DNA from: Streptomyces sp. NBC_01268
GTDB lineage: Bacteria > Actinomycetota > Actinomycetes > Streptomycetales > Streptomycetaceae
Reading direction: 5' to 3'
DNA: 64,000 nt
Assembly: GCF_036240795.1 (NCBI RefSeq)
Contig: NZ_CP108454.1
Coordinates: 3,782,001-3,846,000, forward strand
Shown here piece after piece: positions 1 to 10,707 of this stretch. The notes beneath the pieces were generated by a model, which searched no databases, was not told the origin of the DNA, and worked only from the letters and a program-made list of their open reading frames with translations. Each line of letters begins with the position of its first letter. Positions within the stretch are counted from its first letter, which is position 1. Both the position numbers and the translations under genes were made by a program.

Positions 1-12
1 AGTGGAGCTTCC

Positions 13-654
13 GTGCGTGTGGTGATCGCCGAGGACAACGCCCTCCTCCGGGAGGGGCTCGTCCTCCTGCTGACCTCTGCGGGACACGAGGTGGCGGGGG
101 TGGCGGCGACCGGCCCCGAGATCCTTCCGCTGCTCCTGGGGCAGCGGCCCGACGTGGCCGTCCTCGACGTCCGGCTGCCGCCCGGATTCCGCGACGAGGG
201 CCTGCGCGCGGCGCTCGCCGCCCGCGCCGAACTCCCGGACCTGCCGGTCCTCGTGCTGTCGCAGTACGTGGAGGAGACCTACGCCGCCGAGCTGCTCGGC
301 GGCGGCGCGCGGGGCGTCGGCTACCTGCTGAAGGACCGGGTGGGCCGGGTCGACGAGTTCCTGGACGCCCTGGACCGGGTCGCCGCGGGCGGCACGGCGC
401 TCGACCCCGAGGTCGTCACCGAACTGATGGCCCGGCGCCGCGACGACCCGCTGGACTCGCTGACCCCGCGCGAACGCGAGTGCCTCGAGCTGATGGCGCA
501 GGGCCACGACAACACGACGATCGCCCGCTCGATGGTGGTGACCGAGCGGGCCGTGCACAAGCACGTCGGCAACGTCTTCGCGAAGCTGGCCCTGCCCCCG
601 AGCGACAGCGGCCACCGCCGGGTGCTCGCCGTCCTCGCGTACCTCAACGCCTAG
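13..654 (+). CDS. LuxR/NarL-family response regulator
   Basis: DNA-binding response regulator of 213 aa starting at GTG 13. The receiver domain (about 1-120) has the acidic pair E7/D8, the phospho-acceptor D52 in VAVLDVRLPP and the conserved lysine in GYLLKD (about K107). A LuxR-type helix-turn-helix fills about 150-213 (LTPRERECLELMAQG, then TERAVHKHV). It would be phosphorylated by a sensor histidine kinase, which is not in the window and probably lies just to the left. The convergent ABC exporter downstream may be its target; that is inferred only from proximity. Confidence 0.93.
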   Translation: MRVVIAEDNALLREGLVLLLTSAGHEVAGVAATGPEILPLLLGQRPDVAVLDVRLPPGFRDEGLRAALAARAELPDLPVLVLSQYVEETYAAELLGGGARGVGYLLKDRVGRVDEFLDALDRVAAGGTALDPEVVTELMARRRDDPLDSLTPRERECLELMAQGHDNTTIARSMVVTERAVHKHVGNVFAKLALPPSDSGHRRVLAVLAYLNA

Positions 655-770
655 AGACCGGCCCCGCTTGGAGCCCGGCCACGCCTGGAGACTGCCAGGC
701 CTGGAGCCCGGCCCCGCCTCGGCACAGCCAGGCTCAGCCGCCCGACCACCCGACCACCCGACCGCCCGCC

Positions 771-3403
771 TCAGCGGCGCCCGACGGGGCTCAGGAACAC
801 CGTCCCCGCGTACGTCGTGAGGATCACCGTCCCCGCGATCAGCGCGGCCTGGAGCGGCGGCAGGTACGGCGGTCCGCCGGTCAGCGCCCAGCTGAGCGCG
901 GCCAGCGGGAGCGCCGCGACGACGCCGCCGATCACGAGTCCGGTCCCGGCCAGGAACGCCGCCTCCAGGCGCAGCATGCGGCGCAGTTGGCGGCGGGAGG
1001 CGCCGACCTGGTGGAGCAGGCCGAGTTCGCCCCGGCGGCCGGCGGCGGCGAGGGCGAGGGTGCTCAGGACGGAGAGCACCGTGAGCGCGCCGATCGCGGC
1101 GACGACGCCCGCCGACACCAGACCGCTCGCCTCGGCCTCGTCCGGGACCACCTGTTCGGGCTCGGGAGCGGGCCGGGCCCCGGCGACGGCGGCCCCTCCC
1201 GGGCCCGCCACGAGGACGCGCACGGGGCGCGGATCCGTCATGTGCGCGGCGAGTTCGGCGCGCGGCAGCAGGAACTCGCCCAGTGCGAGGGACCGTTCGT
1301 AGACGGCGACCACCGCGAGCCGCCGCAGCGCCCCGTCGCCGAAGCGCAGCTCGACCGTCGCACCGGGCCGCACGTCGAGGGAGTCGGCCCGGTCCGCGCC
1401 GACGGCGACCGTACCGGGGCGGGCGAGCCCCGCGAGGTCCCCGGCGACGACACCCGGATCGAGCGTCCCTGCCAGCCCCTCGGCGTCCACGCCCAGCACG
1501 GGCAGCCGGTCGAGCCGGGGCGAACCCGCCTCGGTGCGGGCCAGGACGACCGTGGACCGCACCAGGCCGGTCGCGGCCGTGACACCGGGCACCCGGCGCA
1601 CGTCGGCCACGCTGACACCGACGGCACCGCGGCCATCGCGGGCATCGCGGTCATCGCGGGCACCGGCGGCGCCGCTCACCCCCGCACCGTCCCCCTCGAC
1701 CGCGTAGTCCGCCACCATCGCCTCCCGCGCCTGCGCCGCACCGGCCCGCTCCATCGTGGCGCCCGCCGCGAGCTGCACGGTCGCGAAGGCGCTGACCAGG
1801 ACGACCGGGACCAGCGCGGCCCCGAGCCGGCGCGAGTGCGCGACCGCGCCGGCCGCCACCAGCCGCCCCGGCGCGCCGCCGCAGCGGCGCAGCACCGGCC
1901 CCAGCACCCGCATGGCCGCAGCCGCGAGCCACGGGCCGAGCAGTGCGCACCCGGCCACGAGCGTCACGGTCGCCGCTCCGGCCGCCGCACCCGCGGCCTG
2001 CCCCGCCTGGAGCGTGGCGGTCCCGGCGGCCCCCGCCCCGGCGACGAGCAGGGCGACGCCGAACCCCTGCCGTACGCCACCGGGCCGGCGGGCGGGCGCC
2101 CGGTCCCGGCGCGCGGCCGCGAACACGACCACGCACCGCGCGAGGCCCACCGTCAGCCCGGCGGTCACGAGCACCCCCGCGAACAGCCAGGTCGGGGAGG
2201 GCAGTTCGAGGGTGGCGGGCAGCAGGCCGCGGCCGCGCAGCTCGGCCCGGAGAGCGAGGAACACCGGTACGGCCCCGAGGGCGCCCAGGACGGCCGCCGC
2301 GCCCGCCACCCGGTTCACCTCGCGTCCGACGGCGGCCCGCACCTGCCGGGGCGAGGCGCCGACGGCGTACAGCAACTCGCGTTCCTCGGCGCGCTGTTGG
2401 AGCGCCTGGGCGACGAGCGAGGCCAGGACGAGGACGGTGACCAGGATGACGGTCGCGGCCACGGCCGCGAGGAGCAGGAGCAGGCCGTCCCGCGCGGGCA
2501 GGGCCCGCAGGTCCTCGACGCCTCCCCTGCCGTTCCCGGTGAAGGCCCGCAACTCCGCCGCCCCGGAAGCGTCGAGGGCCTGCCGCACCCGCGCGTGGAG
2601 GGTGGCGACGGGGACACCGGGCGCGCCGAGCACGCCGATCGCGTCGTGCCGCCCGGGGTGCCCCGCGAGCCGCCGCGCCTCGGCCGCGCCGAAGTAGAGC
2701 GCGTCGGGCCCGTCCGCGAGACCGACGACGCGGTAGCCGGCGACGTCCTGCCCGATCCGAGGGCCGGTCCTCAAGCCGGTCCGCGAGCCGGTCTCTGCAC
2801 CAGGCCCTGCGCCAGGACCCACGCCGAGCCCCGCCCCGACCACCACCTCCCCCGCCGCCCCGGGTGCCCGCCCGGCGGTGAGCCGGTACCCGCCGAGCCG
2901 CGCCGTCTCCCACGAGCGCCCGCGGTACTCCTGTTCCCGTGAGGAATCCCGTACCTGTGAGGAGTCCCGTACCTGTGAGGAGTCCCGTACGCGTGAGGAG
3001 TCCCGTACGCGTGAGGAGTCCCGTACGCGTGAGGGGTCCCGTACGACGAACCCGTCGTCCGGCACCACCGCCCGCACCCCCTCCACGCCTCGCAGCACCT
3101 CCGCCACCGAGGCCCGCACCCCGATCCGTTCGGTCAGCGGGGCCGTGACGGTCATCGGCTCGCCGCCCCAGGGCTTGGCGGTCCAGCGGACCTCCTGGTC
3201 GGCGGCGACGACCACGTCGGCCGCCGCGTACCGCTCCACGCGCGCGTGCGCCAGCCCCAGTGAACCGGCGGTCAGCGCGAGGGAGCCGAGCAGCAGCGAG
3301 ACGAGGGCGGCGGCCGCGAACACCGCCGCCCAGGCCCTGCGGTGCGTGCGCAGCGAGCGGGCCGCCAGCAGCCGGACGGCGGTGCGGGACCCACGGAGCC
3401 CGC

Positions 3404-3407
<4 letters not shown>
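771..3407 (-). CDS. FtsX-like ABC transporter permease
   Basis: Membrane subunit of an ABC exporter, 878 aa. Near the N terminus is one membrane helix (about 28-50), followed by a large extracytoplasmic region and two FtsX/MacB-type permease blocks of about four helices each (about 320-500 and 755-865), as in two-module permeases of drug or lipoprotein exporters. The ATG overlaps the stop of the ATPase gene by 4 nt (ATGA at 3404-3407), so the two are translationally coupled. The extracytoplasmic part has a six-unit VRDSS-type peptide repeat (about residues 121-156) encoded by 18-bp tandem repeats. Substrate unknown. Confidence 0.9.
2939..3046 (-). repeat. 18-bp in-frame tandem repeat, six copies, in the permease gene
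   Basis: Six consecutive 18-bp units of the form GTGAGGAGTCCCGTACGC (read on +) fill 2939-3046 with few mismatches. The period is a multiple of three, so on the minus strand they add a six-residue repeat ([12 protein letters not shown]) to the extracytoplasmic domain. Copy-number change would alter loop length without a frameshift. Confidence 0.9.
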
Positions 3408-4177
<770 letters not shown>

Positions 4178-4224
4178 ACCGACAACGCTAGAAAAGAGCA
4201 GGTCAGGCCGGTATGGAGCAGGCT

Positions 4225-4264
4225 GCCCGGTCAGGGGTGGAGCAGGCTCCACCCCTGACCGGGC
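4225..4264 (-). terminator. Strong hairpin downstream of tmk
   Basis: Perfect 19-bp inverted repeat (4225-4243 and 4246-4264) with a 2-nt loop. It lies 6 bp past the tmk stop and before the start of the leftward ABC ATPase gene. It probably ends tmk transcription and separates the two leftward units. No U-tract, as is usual in Streptomyces. Confidence 0.75.
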
Positions 4265-4270
4265 TCGGTC

Positions 4271-7200
4271 TCAGCGGCGCTCTCGGCGCCCCTTGCCGTC
4301 GCCGTCCTCCTCGTCGTGCGGGCCGAGCAGCTCGTCCGCGAGGGTCGGGAGGTCGTCGAGCGGGGTCTCCTCGGCCCAGTCGGAGCGTCGCCGGGGCTGC
4401 CCGTTCTCGTCGAGCTGGGGCAGTTCGCGGGTGCGCTCGTTGGCGCCCTCCGGGGCGGCCGGGGCGTCGCGGAAGAAGTCCTGCGGCACCCGGTCGGCGG
4501 GGGCCGCGTCCTGCACGGTCGGCAGCACGGCGGTCCGCTCGGCCTCGCTGTCGGTGCCGGCGCCCGTGTCCCGCCCGGGCCGGACCCGGGGCAGCACCGT
4601 GGTCTCCTCGTCGAGCCGCACGATGGGCGTCGGGACGGTGACCTCGTTGGGCGACACGGTCGGCGCGTCGTCCGAGCCGGAGGCGGCCGGTCCGCCCGCG
4701 CTCCCGGCGGGCCGCGGCTCGTCCGGCTTCACGAGGGGCGTGGCGACGGTGATCTCGTTCGCCGACTCCTCCACCGACTTCGCGGCCTTCGCCGCCCTGG
4801 CGGCCTTGGCGGCAGCCGCGGTTCCGGCGGCGGCCTCGGCGGCCGCCGTCCGCTCGGCGGACCTCGCGGCGGCGCGGCGCTCCGCCTCGGCCCGCTTCTC
4901 CGCGGCGGCGGCCCGGCCGGCCGCGGCCGTCTCCGCCGCCGCGCGCTCCTCCGCGGCCTTCGCCGCAGCGGCCTTCCGCTGGGCCTCGGCGGCCAGCGCG
5001 GCCGCGGCGGCCTCCTCCGCGGCGGCCTTGCGCGCGGCTTCCTCGGCGGCCTTGCGGGCGGTCTCCTCCGCGGCCTTCGCGGCGGCGGCCTCCGCCAGGC
5101 GGCGGGCCTCCTCGGCGCGGACCAGGGCCTCCTCGGCCTTGCGCTGCTTCTCCAGGCGCCGCTCCTCGGCCTCGGCGCGCAGCCGGGCCTCTTCCTCGGC
5201 CTGCTTGCGGCGCCGCTCCTCCTCCTGGAGGCGGGCCTTCTCCTCGGCCTCGCGCCGCTTGCGCTCCTCCTCGGCCGCGATCCGGGCCTCCTCGGCGCGC
5301 TGCCGGGCCTCCTCCGCCTGGCGTTCGGCCTCCAGGCGGCGGGCCTCTTCCTCCTCGGCCTTGCGGCGGGCCTCCTCCTCGGCGCGCAGCTTGGCGAGCT
5401 GCTCCTGGCGCTCGCGCTCCAGGCGCTCCTCCTCGGCCTTGCGGGCGGCCTCCTCCTCGGCGCGGCGGCGGGCGTCCTCCTCGGCCTTGCGGCGGGCCTC
5501 CTCCTGGGCCTTCACCTCGGCCTCGGAGAGCGGCAGCACGCGGTCGAGGCGGTGGCGCACGACGGTGGTGACGGCCTCCGGCTCCTGGCCGGCGTCGACG
5601 ACGAGGTAGCGGCCGGGGTCGCCGGCGGCGAGGGCCAGGAACCCGGCGCGCACGCGCGCGTGGAACTCGGGCGGCTCGGACTCCAGCCGGTCGGGCGCCT
5701 CGGTGAACCGCTCGCGGGCGGTCTCCGGGGAGACGTCGAGGAGCACGGTGAGGTGCGGGACGAGGCCGCCGGTGGCCCAGCGGTTGATGCGGGCGATCTC
5801 GGTCGGCGACAGGTCGCGGCCGGCGCCCTGGTAGGCCACCGAGGAGTCGATGTACCGGTCGGTGATGACGACGGCGCCCCGCTCCAGGGCGGGCCGGACC
5901 AGCGAGTCGACGTGCTCGGCGCGGTCGGCGGCGTACAGCAGCGCCTCGGCGCGGTTGGACAGGCCGGCGCTGGAGACGTCGAGCAGGATCGAGCGGAGCC
6001 GCTTGCCGATCGGGGTGGCGCCGGGCTCGCGGGTGACGACGACCTCGTGGCCCTTGGCCCTGATCCACTCGGCGAGCGCCTCGACCTGGGTGGACTTGCC
6101 GGCGCCGTCGCCGCCCTCCAGGGCGATGAAGAAGCCGGTCGGGGAGGGAGCCTGGGCCGGGTCGGCGCCGCGCAGGGCGTCGCCGAGGTCGCGGCGCAGC
6201 GGGACGCCCGCCCGGTCGTCGGTCTTGGCGAGGACGACGGCGGCGACGGGCAGCAGCAGCGCGCCGACCAGCATCAGGGTGAAGGCCGCGCCGCCGTGGG
6301 CGAAGACGAAGCCGCCGGAGGCGAGCCGGTGCGGGCCGATCGCGGCGGCGACCAGCGGGGCGACGAGCGCGCCGGCGCCGATCGCGACGCGGGAGACGGC
6401 CTGGAGGTGCTCGGTGACGCGGGGCCTGCGGGCCTCCTCGGTCTCCTGGTCGACGAGGCTGTGCCCGGTGCGGGCGGCGACGCCGGCCGCGTAACCGGCG
6501 AGGGCGGCGAGGGCCAGCACGGTGGCCGTGTCCGGCACGAGGCCCATGGCGAGCAGCGCGACGCCGGTGACGGCGACGGCGAGGGCGAGCAGGCGGCGCC
6601 GGGAGAGCACGGTGAGGACGGAGCCCGCGGTGCGGATGCCGACGGCGGTGGCGCCGCTGAGCGCGAGGATCAGCAGGGCGTACGTGACGGGCCCGCCGCC
6701 CAGGTCGTAGGCGTGGAGCACGGAGACGGACGCCGCGGCGGCGATGGCGCCGGCGACGGTGCCGCAGGCGAGCACGAACAGCGGGAGCGCGCCGGTGCGG
6801 CCCTTGTCCGCGGGCAGCCGCAGGCCCTCCAGGGGCGAGCGGGGCCGCGGGGTCTGGCCGCCGGGCAGCGTGAGCGGGAACAGCACGGAGACGGATGCGG
6901 CGAAGAGCCCGGCGGCGACGTACGCGCCGAGGGCCGCCTGGTGCTGCGAGAACCAGTCGATGCCGCTGCCGAGCAGGTTGCCGACGAGGGTGGCGAGCAG
7001 CAGCACGCCGGCCGCGGCGGGCACCGCGAGGAACGAGGTGCGCAGGCTGAGCGTGCGCAGCGCGCCCAGGTGGTCCGGGAGCGGCCGGACGGCGGCGCCC
7101 TCGGCCGGCGGGGCGGGCAGCAGCGCGGGGGCCGCGCCCTCCTTCGCGATCGTCCAGACGCGTTCGGCCGCGCCGGTGACGAAGACGGTGCCGAGCAGGA

Positions 7201-7627
7201 ACCAGAGCGCCTTGTCGGGGGTCCAGTCGATCCACAGCGGGGCGACGACGAGCAGCGCGAGCCGCAGCCCGTCGGCGCCGATCATGGTCCAGCGGCGGTC
7301 GAGCGGGCCGCCGGGCGCGGTCAGCGCGGTGAGCGGGCCGAGCAGGACGGCGCCGAAGAGGACGGCGGCGAGGATCCGCGTACCGACGACGGCGGCCACG
7401 GCGAACGCGGCGCCCCGGTATCCCCCGCCGAGGGCTCCGTCGGCCACGGCCGCCTGGAGCCCGAGCAGCGTGAGGACGAGGAGGGCGAGCGCGTCGCCCG
7501 TGCCGCCGACGGCCTGGGCGCCCCACAGCCGCCGCAGTGGCTGATGGCGCAGCAGGGCCCGTACGGCACGCTCCCGGGAATCGGCGACGAGTGCGGCGTC
7601 GGTGTCTGGCTGCTCTGCTCGCGTCAT
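4271..7627 (-). CDS. tmk: Bifunctional MFS-like membrane protein / thymidylate kinase
   Basis: 1118-aa fusion. Residues about 20-470 are a 12-helix major-facilitator-like membrane domain. Residues about 497-700 are dTMP kinase, which phosphorylates dTMP to dTDP: P-loop FIALEGGDGAGKSTQ near 500 and DRYIDSS near 592. Then comes a roughly 250-residue Ala/Glu/Arg-rich segment predicted to be a long coiled coil (EEARRKAEEE-like repeats) and a disordered acidic tail with two related NE[IV]TV.TP motifs. A stand-alone dTMP kinase is about 210 aa. The same fusion architecture is known in other Streptomyces. No other tmk is visible here, so this is presumably the essential enzyme. The transport domain's substrate is unknown. 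Confidence 0.92.
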   Translation of the reverse strand: MTRAEQPDTDAALVADSRERAVRALLRHQPLRRLWGAQAVGGTGDALALLVLTLLGLQAAVADGALGGGYRGAAFAVAAVVGTRILAAVLFGAVLLGPLTALTAPGGPLDRRWTMIGADGLRLALLVVAPLWIDWTPDKALWFLLGTVFVTGAAERVWTIAKEGAAPALLPAPPAEGAAVRPLPDHLGALRTLSLRTSFLAVPAAAGVLLLATLVGNLLGSGIDWFSQHQAALGAYVAAGLFAASVSVLFPLTLPGGQTPRPRSPLEGLRLPADKGRTGALPLFVLACGTVAGAIAAAASVSVLHAYDLGGGPVTYALLILALSGATAVGIRTAGSVLTVLSRRRLLALAVAVTGVALLAMGLVPDTATVLALAALAGYAAGVAARTGHSLVDQETEEARRPRVTEHLQAVSRVAIGAGALVAPLVAAAIGPHRLASGGFVFAHGGAAFTLMLVGALLLPVAAVVLAKTDDRAGVPLRRDLGDALRGADPAQAPSPTGFFIALEGGDGAGKSTQVEALAEWIRAKGHEVVVTREPGATPIGKRLRSILLDVSSAGLSNRAEALLYAADRAEHVDSLVRPALERGAVVITDRYIDSSVAYQGAGRDLSPTEIARINRWATGGLVPHLTVLLDVSPETARERFTEAPDRLESEPPEFHARVRAGFLALAAGDPGRYLVVDAGQEPEAVTTVVRHRLDRVLPLSEAEVKAQEEARRKAEEDARRRAEEEAARKAEEERLERERQEQLAKLRAEEEARRKAEEEEARRLEAERQAEEARQRAEEARIAAEEERKRREAEEKARLQEEERRRKQAEEEARLRAEAEERRLEKQRKAEEALVRAEEARRLAEAAAAKAAEETARKAAEEAARKAAAEEAAAAALAAEAQRKAAAAKAAEERAAAETAAAGRAAAAEKRAEAERRAAARSAERTAAAEAAAGTAAAAKAARAAKAAKSVEESANEITVATPLVKPDEPRPAGSAGGPAASGSDDAPTVSPNEVTVPTPIVRLDEETTVLPRVRPGRDTGAGTDSEAERTAVLPTVQDAAPADRVPQDFFRDAPAAPEGANERTRELPQLDENGQPRRRSDWAEETPLDDLPTLADELLGPHDEEDGDGKGRRERR

Positions 7628-7682
7628 CCGTCCACCCTATCCGGACGCTCTTGCTCCCCGCGGCCTCCACCCGAACAAACAG

Positions 7683-7720
7683 ACGGGGAGGGCGGGGGCC
7701 GTGGCCCCCGCCCTCCCCGT
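7683..7720 (-). terminator. Hairpin between topA and tmk
   Basis: Perfect 18-bp inverted repeat (7683-7700 and 7703-7720) with a GT loop, located after the topA stop and 56 bp before the tmk start. It is a likely Rho-independent-like terminator for topA. Confidence 0.75.
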
Positions 7721-7745
7721 CATGTCAGGAGAGTCACCCCGGCAC

Positions 7746-7858
7746 GGAGATCACTCGGATCGTCCCGACCCGAAGACACTCGGCTCGTCCGGCCTCGGAG
7801 ATCACTCGGATCGTCCGGGCTCGGAGATCACGGATCGTCCGGGCTCGGAGATCACCTG
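7746..7858. repeat. Degenerate ~25-bp tandem repeats after topA
   Basis: About four and a half imperfect units built on GGAGATCACTCGGATCGTCC fill the space immediately after the topA stop. Units differ by small indels. No coding role is apparent. Confidence 0.75.
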
Positions 7859-7860
7859 AC

Positions 7861-10707
7861 TCACTCCGGCTCGGCGGCCGCCGTCTTCTTCGCGGCCGTC
7901 GTCTTCTTCGCGGCCGTGGTCTTGGCCGTGGTCTTCTTGGCGGCCGTCTTCTTCGCCGCGGCCGTCTTGGTCGCGGTGGTCTTCTTGGCGGCGGTCTTCT
8001 TCGCCGTGGCCTTCTTCGCGGGCGCCTTCTTGGCCGCCTTCTTCGCCGGGCCCTTGGCCCGCTTCTCGGCCAGCAGCTCGTAGCCGCGCTCGGGCGTGAT
8101 CGTCTCGACGCTGTCGTCGGTGCGCAGGGTCGCGTTGGTCTCGCCGTCGGTCACGTACGGGCCGAAGCGCCCGTCCTTGACGACCACGGGCCTCTCGCTG
8201 ACGGGGTCGGTGCCGAGCTCCTTCAGCGGGGGCTTGGCGGCGGCCCGGCCACGCTGCTTGGGCTGGGCGTAGATCGCCAGCGCCTCCTCCAGCGTGATCG
8301 TGAACAGCTGCTCCTCGTCGGTGAGCGACCGCGAGTCCGTGCCCTTCTTCAGGTACGGGCCGTAGCGGCCGTTCTGCGCCGTGATCTCGACGCCCTCGGC
8401 GTCGGCGCCGACGACGCGGGGCAGGGACATCAGCTTGAGCGCCTCGTCCAGGGTCACCGTGTCGATGGACATCGACTTGAAGAGCGAGGCGGTACGCGGC
8501 TTGACCGCGTTCTTGCCGGTCTTCGGGGTGTCCTCGGGGAGGATCTCGGTGACGTACGGGCCGTAGCGGCCGTCCTTGGCGACGATCTGGTTGCCGCTGA
8601 CGGGGTCGGCGCCCAGCTCGAAGTCGCCGCTCGGCTTGGCGAGCAGCTCCTCGGCGTAGGCGACGGTCAGCTCGTCCGGCGCGAGGTCCTCGGGGACGTC
8701 GGCGCGCTGGTGGCCCTCCGCGTCCTTCTCGCCGCGCTCGACGTACGGGCCGTAGCGGCCGACGCGCAGCACGATGCCGTCGCCGACGGGGAAGGAGGAG
8801 ATCTCCCGGGCGTCGATGGCGCCGAGGTCGGTGACGAGCTCCTTGAGCCCGCCGAGGTGGTCGCCGTCGCCGTTGCCGGCGTCGGCCGCGCCGCCCTCGC
8901 CGGAGCCGCCGCCCTCACCGAAGTAGAAACGCTTCAGCCACGGCACCGCCTGGGCCTCGCCGCGTGCGATGCGGTCGAGGTCGTCCTCCATCTTGGCGGT
9001 GAAGTCGTAGTCGACGAGCCGCCCGAAGTGCTTCTCCAGGAGGTTGACGACGGCGAAGGAGAGGAACGACGGCACGAGCGCCGTCCCCTTCTTGAAGACG
9101 TAGCCGCGGTCGAGGATGGTGCCGATGATCGAGGCGTACGTCGACGGGCGGCCGATCTCGCGCTCTTCGAGCTCCTTGACCAGGCTGGCCTCGGTGTAGC
9201 GGGCCGGCGGCTTGGTCGCGTGGCCGTCCACGGTGATCTCTTCGGCGGCCAGCGCGTCGCCCTCGGCGACCTGCGGCAGGCGCCGCTCGCGGTCGTCGAG
9301 CTCGGCGTTCGGGTCGTCGGCGCCCTCGACGTACGCCTTCATGAAGCCGTGGAAGGTGATCGTCTTGCCGGAGGCGGAGAACTCGGCGTCCCGGCCGTCG
9401 GCGGCGGTGCCGCCGATCTTCACGGTGACGGAGTTGCCGGTCGCGTCCTTCATCTGGGAGGCGACGGTCCGCTTCCAGATCAGCTCGTAGAGGCGGAACT
9501 GGTCGCCCGTCAGGCCCGTCTCCGCCGGGGTGCGGAAACGATCACCCGAAGGACGAATCGCCTCGTGCGCCTCCTGGGCGTTCTTGACCTTGCCGGCGTA
9601 GACGCGCGGCTTCTCCGGCAGGTAGTCGGCGCCGTAGAGCTGCGTGACCTGCGCACGGGCGGCGCCGACGGCCGTCTCGGACAGGGTCGTCGAGTCCGTA
9701 CGCATGTAGGTGATGAAGCCGTTCTCGTACAGCTTCTGCGCCACCTGCATGGTCGCCTTCGCGCCGAAGCCCAGCTTCCGGCTCGCCTCCTGCTGGAGGG
9801 TCGTGGTGCGGAAGGGGGCGTACGGGGAGCGGCGGTACGGCTTCGACTCGACCGAGCGGACGGCGAAGCGGGTGTCGGCGAGGGAGGCGGCGAGCGCGCG
9901 GGCCTTCTCCTCGTCGAGGTGGAGCACGTTCTCGCTCTTCAGGCGGCCGTCGGCGCCGAAGTCACGGCCCTGCGCGACGCGCTTCCCGTCGACGTTCGCG
10001 AGGCGCGCGACCAGGGAGGACGGGTCGGAGGGGTCACCGGCGCGGCCGGTGGAGAAGGTGCCGGTGAGGTCCCAGTACTCGGCCGAGCGGAAGGCGATCC
10101 GCTCGCGCTCGCGCTCGACGACGAGCCGGGTCGCGACGGACTGGACGCGGCCCGCGGACAGGCCCCGCATGACCTTCTTCCACAGGACCGGCGAGACCTC
10201 ATAGCCGTACAGGCGGTCGAGGATGCGGCGGGTCTCCTGGGCGTCGACCATGCGCTTGTTCAGCTCGCGCGGGTTGGCGACGGCCTGCTGGATCGCGTCC
10301 TTGGTGATCTCGTGGAAGACCATCCGGTGGACCGGGACCTTGGGCTTCAGGACTTCCTGGAGGTGCCACGCGATGGCTTCGCCCTCGCGGTCCTCATCGG
10401 TGGCGAGGAAGAGCTCGTCGGACTCGGCGAGCAGCTCCTTGAGCTTCCTGACCTGCGCCTTCTTGTCGGCGTTGACGACATAGATGGGCTGGAAGTCATG
10501 GTCGACGTCGACGCCGAGGCGGCGCACCTCGCCGGTGTACTTCTCGGGCACCTCGGCGGCGCCGCTCGGGAGGTCGCGGATGTGCCCGACGCTCGCCTCG
10601 ACGACGTAGCCGGGGCCGAGGTAGCCCTTGATCGTCTTCGCCTTGGCAGGCGACTCGACGATGACGAGTCGGCGGCCGCCCTGTGCGGTCTCGCTGGTCG
10701 GGGACAA
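7861..10707 (-). CDS. topA: DNA topoisomerase I (type IA)
   Basis: Relaxes negative supercoils; 948 aa. The start chosen is TTG 10707 (LSPTSETAQGG), preceded by GGAGAGAAGA; the longer reading has no domain upstream. TOPRIM domain: LVIVESPAKAKTIKGYLG near the N terminus and ATDEDREGEAIAWHL near 110. The catalytic tyrosine is in GFITYMRTDS near 333. The C-terminal region has several copies of the GRYGPY repeat, then a Lys/Ala tail (KKAAKKAPAKK-like, last about 55 residues). In Streptomyces such lysine tails have been linked to high processivity. The Cys-type zinc fingers of E. coli TopA are absent, as in other actinobacteria. Confidence 0.97.
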   Translation of the reverse strand: MSPTSETAQGGRRLVIVESPAKAKTIKGYLGPGYVVEASVGHIRDLPSGAAEVPEKYTGEVRRLGVDVDHDFQPIYVVNADKKAQVRKLKELLAESDELFLATDEDREGEAIAWHLQEVLKPKVPVHRMVFHEITKDAIQQAVANPRELNKRMVDAQETRRILDRLYGYEVSPVLWKKVMRGLSAGRVQSVATRLVVERERERIAFRSAEYWDLTGTFSTGRAGDPSDPSSLVARLANVDGKRVAQGRDFGADGRLKSENVLHLDEEKARALAASLADTRFAVRSVESKPYRRSPYAPFRTTTLQQEASRKLGFGAKATMQVAQKLYENGFITYMRTDSTTLSETAVGAARAQVTQLYGADYLPEKPRVYAGKVKNAQEAHEAIRPSGDRFRTPAETGLTGDQFRLYELIWKRTVASQMKDATGNSVTVKIGGTAADGRDAEFSASGKTITFHGFMKAYVEGADDPNAELDDRERRLPQVAEGDALAAEEITVDGHATKPPARYTEASLVKELEEREIGRPSTYASIIGTILDRGYVFKKGTALVPSFLSFAVVNLLEKHFGRLVDYDFTAKMEDDLDRIARGEAQAVPWLKRFYFGEGGGSGEGGAADAGNGDGDHLGGLKELVTDLGAIDAREISSFPVGDGIVLRVGRYGPYVERGEKDAEGHQRADVPEDLAPDELTVAYAEELLAKPSGDFELGADPVSGNQIVAKDGRYGPYVTEILPEDTPKTGKNAVKPRTASLFKSMSIDTVTLDEALKLMSLPRVVGADAEGVEITAQNGRYGPYLKKGTDSRSLTDEEQLFTITLEEALAIYAQPKQRGRAAAKPPLKELGTDPVSERPVVVKDGRFGPYVTDGETNATLRTDDSVETITPERGYELLAEKRAKGPAKKAAKKAPAKKATAKKTAAKKTTATKTAAAKKTAAKKTTAKTTAAKKTTAAKKTAAAEPE

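Noticed and set aside
2939..3046. CRISPR-like array
   Set aside because: Units are contiguous without spacers and are in-frame coding repeats. No CRISPR array or cas gene was seen anywhere in the window.
4316..8083. Very long + strand ORF (1255 aa) opposite tmk
   Set aside because: Shadow of the GC-rich tmk gene. The translation is Gly/Arg/Ala-rich without domains, while the minus strand encodes recognisable dTMP kinase.
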